Shown here: one piece after another, positions 49,601 to 56,958 of the stretch
How the letters are laid out: every line of letters begins with the position of its first letter
Numbering within the stretch: position 1 is the stretch's first letter
Source: Bacteroidota bacterium
GTDB lineage: Bacteria; Bacteroidota; Bacteroidia; Bacteroidales; JAAAOM01
DNA length: 59,701 nucleotides
Assembly: GCA_009908855.1 (NCBI GenBank)
Contig: JAAAOM010000004.1
Coordinates: forward strand, 1-59,701
Direction of reading: 5' to 3'
Translations under genes and position numbers: made by a program
Notes under the pieces: generated by a model
Seen by the model: only the letters and a program-made list of their open reading frames with translations
What the model was told of the DNA's origin: nothing
The model's database searches: none

Positions 49601-49789
49601 ACCATTGAAGTTTTTAACCGTTGGGGTAATCTGGTATACAGGGCGAACCGGAACAATCCCGAACCCTGGAACGGCGGATATCAGAATGATAAAAATAACC
49701 TTGTGCCCATGGATTCGTATCACTATATAATTCGCCTTAATGATGGCAGTGGCCAGACGGAACAGGGAGTCGTTACAGTTATCTATTAA
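40622..49789 (+). CDS. Giant T9SS-secreted adhesin (DUF2341, LamG, HYR, PKD-like and SprB repeats, CHU_C)
   Basis: 3055 residues. Order: an N-terminal extension and signal peptide (cleavage near residue 45, C-T-A-Q), DUF2341 (about 60-160), a LamG/concanavalin-like domain (about 190-345), a PKD-like Ig domain, two nearly identical 82-residue HYR-type repeats (about 564-727), one further HYR-like unit, 12 PKD-like units built on D-T-I-C-(D/N) (about 810-2090), about ten SprB repeats (about 2095-2950) and a C-terminal gliding-motility/CHU_C type B sorting domain with V-F-N-R-W-G-N-L-V-Y. It is exported by the type IX system and displayed or released as an adhesin, as SprB is for gliding. The PorP/SprF gene starts 6 bases later. 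Ligand specificity is unknown. Confidence 0.93.
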   Translation: MIIITYLERYKTILQFLPVPLRHPLSKWFFVVWVMMHFFSSVCTAQQGYPVNTFGYQYERNLSIEGDSVSGNLINFPVLVKINDTDMRSVSNGGNVAFDDGRDIIFVSNNYSLLNFDIDEFDEVNGILFAWVNIPSLAADTNYSFKMLYGNAEVAAGYAGSNAWDNNYKAVWHMNDVPATATDSLMDATIHNNNGGFQNMDSINSITGQIGSALAFNANDTNYVIVPHDTSQAMDDEDQVTVEAWIKKSSFQNDPETRRAILNKSDESYNLQIYNVGGDDNYRFSIHDGSGYESLNSTTDVIYDWVYLVGTADGSTNKIFVNGQEEASNDPNAIKPTVSDIWIGNNSENPSRVLDAELDEIRLSNVARSADWISTSYSNMNDPDAFITVGIQNDNPHSGMLEVCQGDTVTYSVFQHDNDLPFDFNYTNADSVAGTDTSITVVWTGGNGTIEVIIDNATGSITESFSVTVNPLPAPLIIGLDTICPDNKTNIRYEIDSSNSNHSYSWDILGGTITQADKDSAIVDWSSGSDTLLWVTETIDATGCSASDTLDVFVGDVVAPYLATITLDTVYLDTDGMATIDSAFVVDSLSDNCTVDSVHITQTLFECAHAGQLINDTIIAYDVNGNSDTAYFQIRVLDTISPYMETITLDTVYLDTDGMATIDSAFVVDSLSDNCTVDSVHITQTLFECAQAGQLINDTIIAYDVNGNSDTAYFQIRVLDTISPYMETNPTLNLILDETTGLAIIDIDSIDDGSFDNCGFNLEISRDTFNCHDVGVSELYVVLTATDDAGNIARDSTLVAVDYETLPSITYTPANDSICSGETVEIDIESNLDSTSYNWIINTHADITGESDGSNDEDDFQLSQTLTNNGDTARLVEIIMQPSLYGECNLLYDTLKIWVEPTPVITADPVSDTICDEGILQIDISSNQLTTRKVMYTYTSAPDNPGSVTGNTSHSTGVELNTLIIDTLDNNTGNAQRIVYTITPHTLNASGELDCAGTPITVDVWVEPTPVITSDYSSDTICNAEIAVIDISSTRVATKNILYTYSATPDNPATITGYTSNTTGKSIYEDVEDTLINNTDTAQRIEYTFTPYVENANGTISCPGTPIQVEIWVEPTPWVSSSPAIDTICNGNATNISLSSPTIPTHPVQFRYTTEPVYPDSVDITYNADTTGLIVTDIIADNITNNANTAQLVRYIITPYTVDNNGEERCEGIADTSEIWIEPSVTITAIPLIDTICDGEQIDIDINSIQVPTNQVLYTYTSVADNPGFVSGNTSDNSGLTLDDNITDILINTSDTAQRVVYTINSYTEDSDGGMGCPQSSVQVEIRVEPTASVSSLPIADTICDGGITSISLHSPTGPTRPVQFRYTVAPENPLDIQITYNGDTTDLGEQDIISDNIDNLSDTAQLVRFIITPYTTNNTGNEKCAGISDTTIVWVEPTPLVTSLPPIDTICDGELTHITLNSPTEPTRPVRFRYTAVPDNPADIDITYNGDTTDLIETDIIANSIDNLSNNAQRIKYIITPYTIDSNGNEKCAGISDTTIIWVEPSPSLTAMPVSDTICDEGQININLNSAQSPTRQLLYTYISTPDNPGSVNGNTSDGTGLPLSQLIQDNLDNLSDSAQRVVYTITPHLQNADGGISCAGVPIQVEIWVEPTATVNPAPILDTICDNGLTNITLVSPSVPTRPVQFRYTVIPVNPANVDITLNGDTTALLNNDIIGDNIDNQTNIAQEVRIVITPYTVDNNGDEKCSGRSDTAIVWVEPTPLVSSFPPVDTICDAEATHISIGSPTIPTLPVRFRYTVVPANPADVDITFESDSTDLTVSDLIEDIIDNLSDDAQEIRIIITPYTVDGGGNERCAGIADTSIIWVEPTPVILSTPMADTICDTDQINLVISSDQNPTRQVLYTYYSTPDNPGLVSGNTYNNNGLPLSSILQDMLDNSSNQAQRVVYTLTPHLETAGGQISCAASPVDIDIWVEPTPVVTVKASDGPPSKKDTICTNLLTDINLNSPTQPTRPVRFSYQVNHNPSVTVYHGGTTTGLPNLTNLYDSIVNTSNVPQLVQFVVTPYARDAVGETVHCSGINDTAKIWVAPAMQVDKDTSNYNGVGITCHGEEDGWIRLNTYGGIEAFSNYDSSHIFADWSTLPDQKYQSNLGGGFYSYTASDALGCLYSDTIEIIEPPVLQSNIDEVQGVNCSQVFDGVLEIIGSGGTGAYDPFWIDYPNNPGLDTDAFINDSLRNGFYRIRLTDVNGCTSEDYHFLEGNKIFSVFPGSSPVSCKDGSDGEITVEFNEPLVFNWYGPDNYTDTCEFDQNNDDPCYIWPHTLDDFEGGFGTLTYMEDNLEAGDYTLIVKDTFNCRSQFEIEITEPDSLKIRESDTPVYANGYNVQCFDFNNGRILLDSIVGGNNPGNYFYNWSTSNGGGLVADSGNQYNLKAGDYEVSVSDNKGCTDVATFSLNQPDEILYDLQPSVYNGYNITCNAENTGTITALTDSLVAYGYQWSNGENTQTIENLTKGHYTVTITQLATNCEITDSVELTEPAPIFINDPIYSNYNGVQLRCFGDNSGEIAANVTGGAPGYDYHWENEQSIINENGPSLDSLSSGQYYLTVTDLNGCEKDTTLALNQEPEAISFELNKNDLSCAGKVSTSAWIDSLSGGMGNYDYLWSNGDDQDSITINTGGMYSVTITDMNDCKLSKEVEIKVLKEILIEFNVLTHHNGYAVACKGDSTATLTADISNAASPYLLEWQGIESSDDTLKNLPAGNYTLQVTDQNGCINDNTIELEEPEKVNIITDNNITPVTCYGYSDGSIFLEGSGGVPEYQFYFNDTPVNEKVLDGLEEGTYSVGIKDQNNCYCNHEITIESPDTFVISTTEIKPTCPESADGEIHAEVTGRDDYTLLWRQLNEGGNVISELTRFNNALTIDNLDQGYYVAEAMDENQCMATDSIFLEGLVAACLDIPNAFIPDGRGENEEWLILSYEVEDALQGTRNEKDIWLVYPKATIEVFNRWGNLVYRANRNNPEPWNGGYQNDKNNLVPMDSYHYIIRLNDGSGQTEQGVVTVIY
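42311..42802 (+). repeat. 246-bp in-frame tandem duplication inside the adhesin
   Basis: Copies 42311-42556 and 42557-42802 (82 codons each). In my base-by-base reading the only difference within them is GCGCGCACG versus GCGCGCAAG (His to Gln), apart from the last codon. Near-identity at silent sites shows a recent duplication or gene conversion. Confidence 0.9.
43355..46890 (+). repeat. Array of 11 PKD-like units in two length classes
   Basis: Measured at the Asp codon of D-T-I-C, units start at 43355, 43676, 43997, 44321, 44642, 44966, 45290, 45611, 45935, 46259 and 46598. Units with Y-T-Y-x-S-x-P-D-N-P (class A) are always 321 bp, units with P-V-(Q/R)-F-R-Y-T (class B) always 324 bp, until the last. 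The order is A A B | A B B | A B B | A B; triplet starts are 966, 969 and 969 bp apart. Confidence 0.85.
46905..49480 (+). repeat. SprB-type repeats of the adhesin
   Basis: About ten units of roughly 80-100 residues with a core such as V-x-C-x-G-x-x-D-G-x-I and T-D-x-x-G-C, e.g. Y-N-G-V-G-I-T-C-H-G-E-E-D-G and V-T-C-Y-G-Y-S-D-G-S-I. The pattern matches the SprB repeat family of gliding adhesins; the units are well diverged from each other, unlike the HYR pair. Confidence 0.8.
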
Positions 49790-49795
49790 TCCGCA

Positions 49796-50836
49796 ATGAC
49801 ATTCAGGTGTAAATTGATTAATTTTCGGGCGAAGAAAAGAATTAACCACGGCGTGAGAAAAATCAACCTACTATATATATTTATCCTGACTATAATGGGT
49901 GGAATTACTGTTCATGCCCAGCAAATATCGTTGTACAATCAATACCGTTTAAACGAATTTTTAATCAATCCGTCGGTTGCCGGATACGATGGATATACAT
50001 CCTTTAATGTAACAGCGCGTGAACAATGGATAGGATTAAATAATCCTCCACGCACCAATACATTCAGTTTTCAAACCCGATTATTAAAGCGCAGTTTCCA
50101 GATCAATCAGAAATCAGTCAGAAAAAATATATTGCGTAAAAGCCGCTCAGGAAGAGTAGGCATCGGCGGTTTTATTTATAACGATAACAACGGGTTAATC
50201 AGACGTACCGGGGCACAATTTTCTTATGCCTATCATGTTCATCTCGGTAGTAATCAGTTGTCTTTTGGTTTGGCTGGCTTTGTTTACCAATTCAATGTGG
50301 ATGTCGACCAAATAAAGCTGCGGGATGAAACGGCTGAGGAATTGGCCTTCATCCGGAAATTTGAAACTACTTATATTCCTGATGTCGGGGCGGGTGTAAG
50401 TTTCACAACCAACCAGTATATGTTGGGATTTTCGGCCACTCATTTGTTGGCCTCCAGGTTAAAAATTGATCAGTCAGAGACCAACAAATATGCCGAGCGA
50501 TATTTTTACACTTTTGGTAAATACCGACATCCGTTATCTGATAACTGGGCCATGGAGCCCATGATGCTCGTGAAAGCATCCGAAAAATTTCAGATTCAGG
50601 GTGATATAAGCAATACTTTTATATATAACGGCGATTACTGGTTTGGCATCGGATACCGCACCAAAAACTCGGTAATGGCCTTATTGGGGTTTAAATATGA
50701 CCGTGTATACTTCGGATATTCATTTGATTATACATTCAGTGAATTAACAACCCGCAGCCTGGGATCACATGAATTTTCAGTGGCTTTAAAACTGGGAGAT
50801 AGTGCTCGTCGATACCGCTGGCTTGAACGATACTAA
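49796..50836 (+). CDS. PorP/SprF-family type IX secretion membrane protein
   Basis: 346 residues from ATG 49796, 6 bases after the adhesin stop. The N-terminus has a hydrophobic signal (about 22-40, ending H-A-Q), then Q-I-S-L-Y-N-Q-Y-R-L-N-E-F-L-I-N-P-S-V-A-G, the exact opening signature of PorP/SprF, followed by an outer-membrane beta-barrel ending in L-E-R-Y. SprF is needed for secretion of SprB, and the adhesin-PorP order here copies sprB-sprF. A downstream start (GTG near 49850) would give a more normal signal peptide. Confidence 0.93.
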   Translation: MTFRCKLINFRAKKRINHGVRKINLLYIFILTIMGGITVHAQQISLYNQYRLNEFLINPSVAGYDGYTSFNVTAREQWIGLNNPPRTNTFSFQTRLLKRSFQINQKSVRKNILRKSRSGRVGIGGFIYNDNNGLIRRTGAQFSYAYHVHLGSNQLSFGLAGFVYQFNVDVDQIKLRDETAEELAFIRKFETTYIPDVGAGVSFTTNQYMLGFSATHLLASRLKIDQSETNKYAERYFYTFGKYRHPLSDNWAMEPMMLVKASEKFQIQGDISNTFIYNGDYWFGIGYRTKNSVMALLGFKYDRVYFGYSFDYTFSELTTRSLGSHEFSVALKLGDSARRYRWLERY

Positions 50837-52416
50837 ACCAACCGCAATGGTTCACCAGCTTTGGGAAAATCAACATTATAATGTAATCCTTTGCTTTCGG
50901 TTCGTTGTTGAGCCATTTTAATGATTAAGTAGCCAACATTAATGATATTCCGCAATTCGCACAGTGGTTTTGACAATGTAGATTTTTTAAACAGTTCTTC
51001 TGTTTCCATGTATATGATCTCGAGCCTTACCAAAGCACGATGCAATCGTAAATTCGATCTCACAATACCTACATAATTGGTAAAAATTTGTTGTACTTCT
51101 TTGAAATTTTGTGTTATCAACACCATTTCTTCAGGATGGCGGGTTCCTTCGTCGTTCCAGTCAGGGATATTATCCTGGTGATCGAAGTTTTTATACACCT
51201 GTATGGAATCCTTAGCAGCCCGATCAGCGAATACAATGGCTTCGATCAATGAGTTTGAGGCTAGCCGGTTGGCCCCGTGCAATCCTGTTGACGCGGTCTC
51301 TCCGGCAGCGTACAATCGGTTTATCCAGGTCTTACCCCAATTATTCACTTTTATACCGCCGCATAAGTAATGAGCAGCCGGAACAACAGGTATTTTATTT
51401 CGGGTAATATCGATACCTACCGATTGACATTTCTTATAAATGGTAGGGAAGTGTTCTTTCAGGGCCTTTGCTTCCAAATGCGTACAATTGAGATAAACAA
51501 ATTCGTCTCCGGAAACTTTCAGCTCATTATCAATGGCACGGGCAACGATATCACGCGGTGCGAGGGATCCCCTTTGGTCGTATTTATCCATAAACTGTAC
51601 ACCTCTCTGATTTTCCAGGATGGCCCCAAAACCACGCATAGCCTCTGTAATAAGAAAGGAAGGACGTTCACCGGGATGATACAGTGCGGTGGGATGAAAT
51701 TGTACGAATTCCATATTTTCAACCGTTCCCTTAGCCCGATAAACCATTGCTATACCATCACCTGTTGCAATGGGCGGATTGGTGGTGGTTGAATATAAAT
51801 TTCCTGTTCCGCCGGTAGCAATTAGAGATACGCGTGATAGTATGGTAATGGTTTCATGTTTTTTCAGGTCAAAAGCATAAACACCGTAACATTCGGTATC
51901 TGTATGTGCTCTTTTTACCAATTTACCCAGGTGATGTTGGGTTATAATATCAACGGCAAAAAACTCCTGAAATATGTCAATGTTCTTGTGTACACGAGCT
52001 TGTCGGCTTAGCGCCCTTTGTATTTCAGAGCCGGTATTGTCCTTATGATGAAGGATACGATGTTCGGAATGGCCACCTTCCCTTGCCAGATCAAATCTAC
52101 CATCGTTTTCACGATCAAATTGCGCACCCCAGCGGATGAGCTCATCAATTTGACCGGGAGCTTCTTCCACAACCAGTCTTACAATATCTTCATCACACAG
52201 GCCGTCACCAGCCGTTAATGTATCCTGAATATGTTTATTATACGAATCGGGTTTATGAGTTACCGCGGCAATTCCACCCTGGGCATAACTTGTATTTGTT
52301 TCTTCCAGTTTGGTCTTGGAAATAATGGCTACCTTGCCATGCGGAGCGACTTTTAATGCATAACTCAATCCCGCCAGCCCCGAACCAATAACCAAAAAAT
52401 CGTAATATTTTTTCAT
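50833..52416 (-). CDS. nadB: L-aspartate oxidase
   Basis: About 527 residues from the ATG at 52416 (M-K-K-Y-Y-D-F-L-V-I-G-S-G-L-A-G-L, the normal N-terminus; the ATG at 52428 adds four residues). It oxidises aspartate to iminoaspartate, the first step of NAD synthesis, using FAD. Seen: G-S-G-L-A-G-L, A-Q-G-G-I-A-A-V, the substrate-site H-R-I-L-H-H-K-D and the flavin-binding R-L-A-S-N-S-L-I-E-A-I-V-F. Its stop overlaps the convergent PorP stop by three bases. nadA and nadC are not in the window. Confidence 0.95.
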   Translation of the reverse strand: MKKYYDFLVIGSGLAGLSYALKVAPHGKVAIISKTKLEETNTSYAQGGIAAVTHKPDSYNKHIQDTLTAGDGLCDEDIVRLVVEEAPGQIDELIRWGAQFDRENDGRFDLAREGGHSEHRILHHKDNTGSEIQRALSRQARVHKNIDIFQEFFAVDIITQHHLGKLVKRAHTDTECYGVYAFDLKKHETITILSRVSLIATGGTGNLYSTTTNPPIATGDGIAMVYRAKGTVENMEFVQFHPTALYHPGERPSFLITEAMRGFGAILENQRGVQFMDKYDQRGSLAPRDIVARAIDNELKVSGDEFVYLNCTHLEAKALKEHFPTIYKKCQSVGIDITRNKIPVVPAAHYLCGGIKVNNWGKTWINRLYAAGETASTGLHGANRLASNSLIEAIVFADRAAKDSIQVYKNFDHQDNIPDWNDEGTRHPEEMVLITQNFKEVQQIFTNYVGIVRSNLRLHRALVRLEIIYMETEELFKKSTLSKPLCELRNIINVGYLIIKMAQQRTESKGLHYNVDFPKAGEPLRLV

Positions 52417-52524
52417 AACTGATGCCATGCAAAAACAACATAAGTAAAAAATAATAATAAGCCTTTGCCACCTATATTCTGTAAGAACTAAACACGTATT
52501 ATAAGCTTTTCAGGTGGGTAGTCA

Positions 52525-53139
52525 TTAAAATAATCCGTGTATCTGGGCATTAATTTTGTCTATAACCGCATTTAAATCTTCTTTTTTTTCTGAAAAGTTT
52601 GAATTATCAACATCAATTACCAGGAATTTACCCAGGTTGTAGGCTTCGGCCCAGGCTTCGTATCTTTCATTCAATCTTTTAAGGTAGTCCAATCGAATGT
52701 TACTTTCGTATTTTCGGCCTCGTTTCTGAATCTGGTTTACCAAAGTCGGAACCGTACCTCTTAGGTAGATAACCAGGTCGGGTGGCTGGATAAGCGAAGC
52801 CATAAGGTTAAACAGGGTGAAATAATTTTCGAAGTCGCGGGTTGACATCAGGCCCATGCTATGAAGATTGGGTGCAAAAATGTATGCGTCCTCGTAAATC
52901 GTGCGATCCTGAACAACTGTATTCCCCGATTTCCGAATATTAATGATTTGATTAAACCGACTGTTTAAAAAATATATCTGCAGATTAAATGACCAGCGTT
53001 GCATGTCATTATAAAAATCATTTAAATAGGGGTTATCATCAACATCTTCGTAATGGGGTTCCCAACCGTAATGTTTGGCTAATATTTCGGTTAATGTTGT
53101 TTTTCCCGATCCGATATTTCCTGCTATCGCAATGTGCAT
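52525..53139 (-). CDS. Deoxynucleoside kinase
   Basis: 204 residues. P-loop G-N-I-G-S-G-K-T at 7-14, substrate-binding E-D-V-D-D-N-P-Y-L, and D-R-T-I-Y-E-D-A-Y-I-F-A (the DRS-type motif). It phosphorylates deoxynucleosides (dAdo/dGuo/dCyd type) in salvage. The Y-G-W-E-P-H-Y-E-D substrate loop fits the dAK/dGK group; exact preference cannot be read from sequence. Confidence 0.9.
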   Translation of the reverse strand: MHIAIAGNIGSGKTTLTEILAKHYGWEPHYEDVDDNPYLNDFYNDMQRWSFNLQIYFLNSRFNQIINIRKSGNTVVQDRTIYEDAYIFAPNLHSMGLMSTRDFENYFTLFNLMASLIQPPDLVIYLRGTVPTLVNQIQKRGRKYESNIRLDYLKRLNERYEAWAEAYNLGKFLVIDVDNSNFSEKKEDLNAVIDKINAQIHGLF

Positions 53140-53197
53140 ATTACATTTGTTTATTCAAGGGACTTAAAAGTACGAAAAATAAGAAAAAGCCCTAACA

Positions 53198-54721
53198 TTA
53201 TTTTGGCTTTCTCTCAATAATAGACATGAGCTCTTCGATGTATTTACGGTTATTTGTTAGGCGGGGCACTTTATTTTGCCCGCCCAATTTGCCTTTTTCG
53301 TCCAACCATCTATAAAATGTTCCGTTGGCTAAAGATCTTACAATCGGCTTTTCGAGGGTAATATCCTTGTAACGTTTGGCTTCATAATCCGAATTTACAT
53401 CCTGCAACGCCCTATCGAGCTCATTAATAAATTCGTCGAGGTTTTCAGGTGCCTGCTCAAACTCAATCAGCCATTCATGACATCCCTTTGATTGGGTGTC
53501 CATATAAACCGGCCCTGCCGTATAATCTGAAATAGTGGCATGGGTTTTATCACAGGCCCGTGCAAGAGCCTTTTCAGCATTCTCAATAATGATCTCTTCC
53601 CCAAATGTATTGATAAAATGCTTGGTACGGCCTGTGATGATAATTTTATGCGGAAATGTTGATGTGAACATCACGGTGTCGCCAATTATGTATCGCCACA
53701 GACCTGAATTGGTTGAAATTACAATGGCGTAATTTTTATTGGTTTCTAGTTCACCAATATGAAAGGCGCGTGGATTTTCCTTGTGAAATTCATCCATGGG
53801 TATGAACTCGTAAAATACCCCATAGTCCAGCATCAGGAGCATATCATTTTTGTCCGGTTCATCCTGTATGGCAAAGAATCCTTCTGAAGCATTGTAGGTT
53901 TCCTGATAGTGCATATCATCCCTGGGGATATATTTTTTAAACTGATCGCGATAAGGTGTGAAACTCACGCCTCCATGTGTAAATAGCTCCAGATTTGGCC
54001 AAATTTCCAGTAAATTATTTTTACCTGTTTTTTCGAGGATATATTTGATCAATACCATGGTCCATGAAGGTACACCGGCCATGTTAGTCACATTTTCGTT
54101 TAATGCTTCACGGGTAACTTTTTCCAGTTTTTCTTCCCATTTATCTATCAGGGCCACTTCAGAGCGGGGAGTGCGAATAAAATCAACCCAAAAAGGAAGA
54201 TTTTCGATTAAAATGGCAGATAAATCGCCGTAATAAGCCTGGTTATTGAAATTATCAATCTTATGGCTACCTCCCAGTGTCAGGCCTTTTCCGCGAAAAA
54301 TGGTGGTGTCCGGATAATTGGCCGTATAAATGGCAAGCACATCTTTTCCGCCACGGAAATGACAGCTTTCGAGACTTTCACTGCTCATGGGTATAAACTT
54401 ACTTTTATCGGACGTTGTGCCCGACGATTTGGCAAACCATTTTATTTCGCCCGGCCAAAGCACATCTTTTTCTCCCTTTCGCAGTCGTTCTACATAGAGT
54501 TTTACATCATCATAAGTTTGTAATGGCACACGTTGCTGAAAATCAGCTATGTTTCTCATTTCATCATATCCGTAATTCCGCCCCCATTCGGTATTTTTGG
54601 CAGCGTCAATTAGTTTAAACAATCCTTCCTGTTGCACTTCAAACGGATATTTCCTCAACAAATCAATCTGATAAATACGTTTTGTATTTAACCAGTTTAC
54701 AATAGAAGTTAACAATGGCAT
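53198..54721 (-). CDS. Bacterial GH3-family acyl-adenylating protein
   Basis: 507 residues. The first loop S-S-G-T-T-S-D-K-S-K-F-I-P (about 99-112) and the later Y-N-A-S-E-G-F-F-A near 295 and G-L-W-R-Y-I-I-G-D near 345 are ATP-site motifs of the ANL/GH3 fold. Plant GH3 enzymes join acids such as auxin or jasmonate to amino acids; bacterial homologues like this are common in Bacteroidota, but the substrate is unknown. It lies 58 bases upstream of the deoxynucleoside kinase gene on the same strand. Confidence 0.9.
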   Translation of the reverse strand: MPLLTSIVNWLNTKRIYQIDLLRKYPFEVQQEGLFKLIDAAKNTEWGRNYGYDEMRNIADFQQRVPLQTYDDVKLYVERLRKGEKDVLWPGEIKWFAKSSGTTSDKSKFIPMSSESLESCHFRGGKDVLAIYTANYPDTTIFRGKGLTLGGSHKIDNFNNQAYYGDLSAILIENLPFWVDFIRTPRSEVALIDKWEEKLEKVTREALNENVTNMAGVPSWTMVLIKYILEKTGKNNLLEIWPNLELFTHGGVSFTPYRDQFKKYIPRDDMHYQETYNASEGFFAIQDEPDKNDMLLMLDYGVFYEFIPMDEFHKENPRAFHIGELETNKNYAIVISTNSGLWRYIIGDTVMFTSTFPHKIIITGRTKHFINTFGEEIIIENAEKALARACDKTHATISDYTAGPVYMDTQSKGCHEWLIEFEQAPENLDEFINELDRALQDVNSDYEAKRYKDITLEKPIVRSLANGTFYRWLDEKGKLGGQNKVPRLTNNRKYIEELMSIIERKPK

Positions 54722-54963
54722 ATCAACAATTTTTTACAATGATAACAAAAGTTATGCTTCTATCTTAATGGTAACCATTTTGATATAATTCACTTATTAG
54801 AAAATAATAATTGAATTCAATTGATCCTTCTGAATTATCACACCTACCCGATTCATATTCTATTGATTACAACTACATTATTGTTAATTACTTTCATTGA
54901 TGAATAGTTTAAAATAGCATATCTTGCGACTCATAATTGCATAAAACCAATCTTAACAAGAAA

Positions 54964-55329
54964 ATGCTAACAAATAAATCCATATTGGTTATTGAAGATG
55001 ACCTGGTGAGTTTTGAGTTGTTAAAAGAGTTGCTTGAGCAGACAGAAGCTAAGATCACGCATGTTACCACAGGTCATAAAGCAGTCGAAATATTCGACAA
55101 ACAGTCCTTTGATGCCGTATTGCTCGATATAAAAATCCCGGGGATTGATGGTTTTGAACTGGCCCGTAGGTTTAAGCTTAGCAGGCATGAGGTGCCCATT
55201 ATTGCCCAAACAGCCATGGCACTGCAAAGCGACAAGCTGAAATGCCTGGAAGCCGGATGTGATGAATATGTACCCAAACCCATTAAGATAAGTGAGTTAC
55301 AGGAAAAACTAATGCGTTTATTGAGTTAA
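54964..55329 (+). CDS. Single-domain response regulator
   Basis: 121 residues from ATG 54964; the TTG at 54937 is an unlikely start. A CheY-like receiver alone, with the acidic pair E-D-D (residues about 11-13), the phospho-acceptor Asp in L-L-D-I-K-I-P-G, Thr in A-Q-T-A-M-A and Lys in Y-V-P-K-P-I-K. No output domain, so it relays phosphate or binds a partner. The gene is not next to a kinase; its stop overlaps that of the convergent exporter gene. Confidence 0.9.
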   Translation: MLTNKSILVIEDDLVSFELLKELLEQTEAKITHVTTGHKAVEIFDKQSFDAVLLDIKIPGIDGFELARRFKLSRHEVPIIAQTAMALQSDKLKCLEAGCDEYVPKPIKISELQEKLMRLLS

Positions 55330-56225
55330 TGTTTTTTTCTGAGATTGGCCAATACCGTACCGCTTAATACCAATACCGCACCTGCGATAGTAAGCAATGT
55401 AAATTGCTCATGTACCATCCAGGAAACTTCAAGGGCAGTTAATATACCCATTATAACAAATGTAAGTATAGGATTCATGGTGATGATCACGCTTACCCTG
55501 TGTGCTTCCAGATATTTCAGTGCAATGGCCAATGAGCCATAAGCTATTAATGTGTTTAAACCCAGTATAACGAGGATAAACCATTCAAAAGGAGTTGCCA
55601 TTCCCACTTGTTGAAAATCAACAAACGGCGTATAAATCAGCGCGGGTAAACCAAACAACACCAGGTTAAGTTTCATAGGATGGAAGGAGCGAACCAGTTT
55701 TTTTTGCAGGGATGCATAAACAGCCCAGGTCACACCACCAAAAACAGTCCAGCTAATACCTTTTTTGTATATCTCAACATTGCCTTGCAATGCATACAAC
55801 TGCTGATTATAAAACAACAGGATACCGCATATTACCAGTGCAAATCCTACCATTTGACGATACGTAACTTTTTCTTTGTAAATGAAAATACCAGATAATG
55901 CCAGCAGAAATGGTCCTGTTTGTATAAAAACCTGTGCAATGCCGGGGGTGGTAAAATTAATACCGGAAATAAAACCCAGGTAATTCAGTCCCAGTGCCAT
56001 GGCAGCAGGAATAAGCAATACGGGCGGTGCTGTAATTATCTTTAATGCCCGGGGTTCTTTCAACAGATAATAACCAGCCAGTAATACAAAAGCAAGCAAA
56101 AACCGAAACCAGGTTACATCAACCGGACTTAAATTAGCCAGTGAGTATTTCAGTATAATGGCCAGTACACCCCACATGGTTGCCGTGAGAATAGCATAAA
56201 ACAATCCTTTTGAGGTTTCGTTCAT
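55326..56225 (-). CDS. EamA/DMT-family exporter
   Basis: 299 residues, ten predicted membrane helices in two EamA repeats (about 8-140 and 155-290). The first repeat has A-T-M-W-G-V-L-A-I, the second G-G-V-T-W-A-V-Y-A-S-L, both typical. Such permeases export metabolites or amino acids; the substrate is not readable. Confidence 0.88.
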   Translation of the reverse strand: MNETSKGLFYAILTATMWGVLAIILKYSLANLSPVDVTWFRFLLAFVLLAGYYLLKEPRALKIITAPPVLLIPAAMALGLNYLGFISGINFTTPGIAQVFIQTGPFLLALSGIFIYKEKVTYRQMVGFALVICGILLFYNQQLYALQGNVEIYKKGISWTVFGGVTWAVYASLQKKLVRSFHPMKLNLVLFGLPALIYTPFVDFQQVGMATPFEWFILVILGLNTLIAYGSLAIALKYLEAHRVSVIITMNPILTFVIMGILTALEVSWMVHEQFTLLTIAGAVLVLSGTVLANLRKKH

Positions 56226-56243
56226 ATCTGTTTATTATGGCTT

Positions 56244-56251
56244 CAAAAGTA
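56244..56251 (-). promoter_or_regulatory. -7 element of the EamA gene
   Basis: Minus-strand TACTTTTG, a full TAnnTTTG match ending 18 bases before the start codon. No TTTG at the expected -33. Confidence 0.4.
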
Positions 56252-56363
56252 AGAAATTCTATTTTTGATGGTACGGATAAAAATCAGTCGCTAATTTTGC
56301 ATGATTACAGAATAAAGTTAACAGCATATAAAACGATCGAAAGTCAGAAATATAAAATGCTCA

Positions 56364-56738
56364 GTGGTGAGCTATGGTGTTTACAGTCGTTGGGATTGCA
56401 CATCACGCGAACTACCAATTATACAGCAATTTACAACCAACATTGAGGCCGTCCCTGATAATGAATTTGGCATGGTTGTAAACATTAAAGGCGCCCGCGG
56501 TAAATGGATTGATTATTGCATTGACCATCCTCCGTTTAAAGACAACAGGGGAAAGGTAACCCCACCGTTTAAAGGCAATTATCGGATTAAAACGAAGGAT
56601 TATGACTTTTTTATTGGGGATAGTATATGGGCACCAGTGGAAGATAAGATGGGCGAATGGACCATTACTTTGATGTTCGAAGACCGGGTTGTTATTGAAA
56701 AATCCTTTGAAGTGGTACCTGTGAAAAAAAGCCATTAG
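56364..56738 (+). CDS. DUF3859-like protein
   Basis: 124 residues from a GTG (56364; a second GTG follows at once); no in-frame ATG exists before the upstream stop at 56319. V-S-Y-G-V-Y-S at the start, V-P-D-N-E-F-G, an H-P-P-F motif and G-E-W-T-I-T-L-M-F near the C-terminus resemble DUF3859, a small beta-sandwich family of unknown function. It lacks a signal peptide. -7-like TATTTTTG (56260-56267) and TAATTTTG (56292-56299) lie upstream, without good -33 boxes. Confidence 0.65.
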   Translation: MVSYGVYSRWDCTSRELPIIQQFTTNIEAVPDNEFGMVVNIKGARGKWIDYCIDHPPFKDNRGKVTPPFKGNYRIKTKDYDFFIGDSIWAPVEDKMGEWTITLMFEDRVVIEKSFEVVPVKKSH

Positions 56739-56958
56739 TGAATTGCAGTATTACTAGTATTTCTGCAAGTTGAAGGTTATAATAGCTTGCACTTTTCAAA
56801 CAATCGTAAATGCTATTTCCGGCTGATCGGCCGGAACCAATGGAATGAGCCATAACCATATTGTGAAAAGCTTTTAAGGTTTGATGACCCGGGTTATACA
56901 AATACATGAAATGATGAAAATAATTGGTATTATGTCTGACTTCAACTAATTTTAAACT

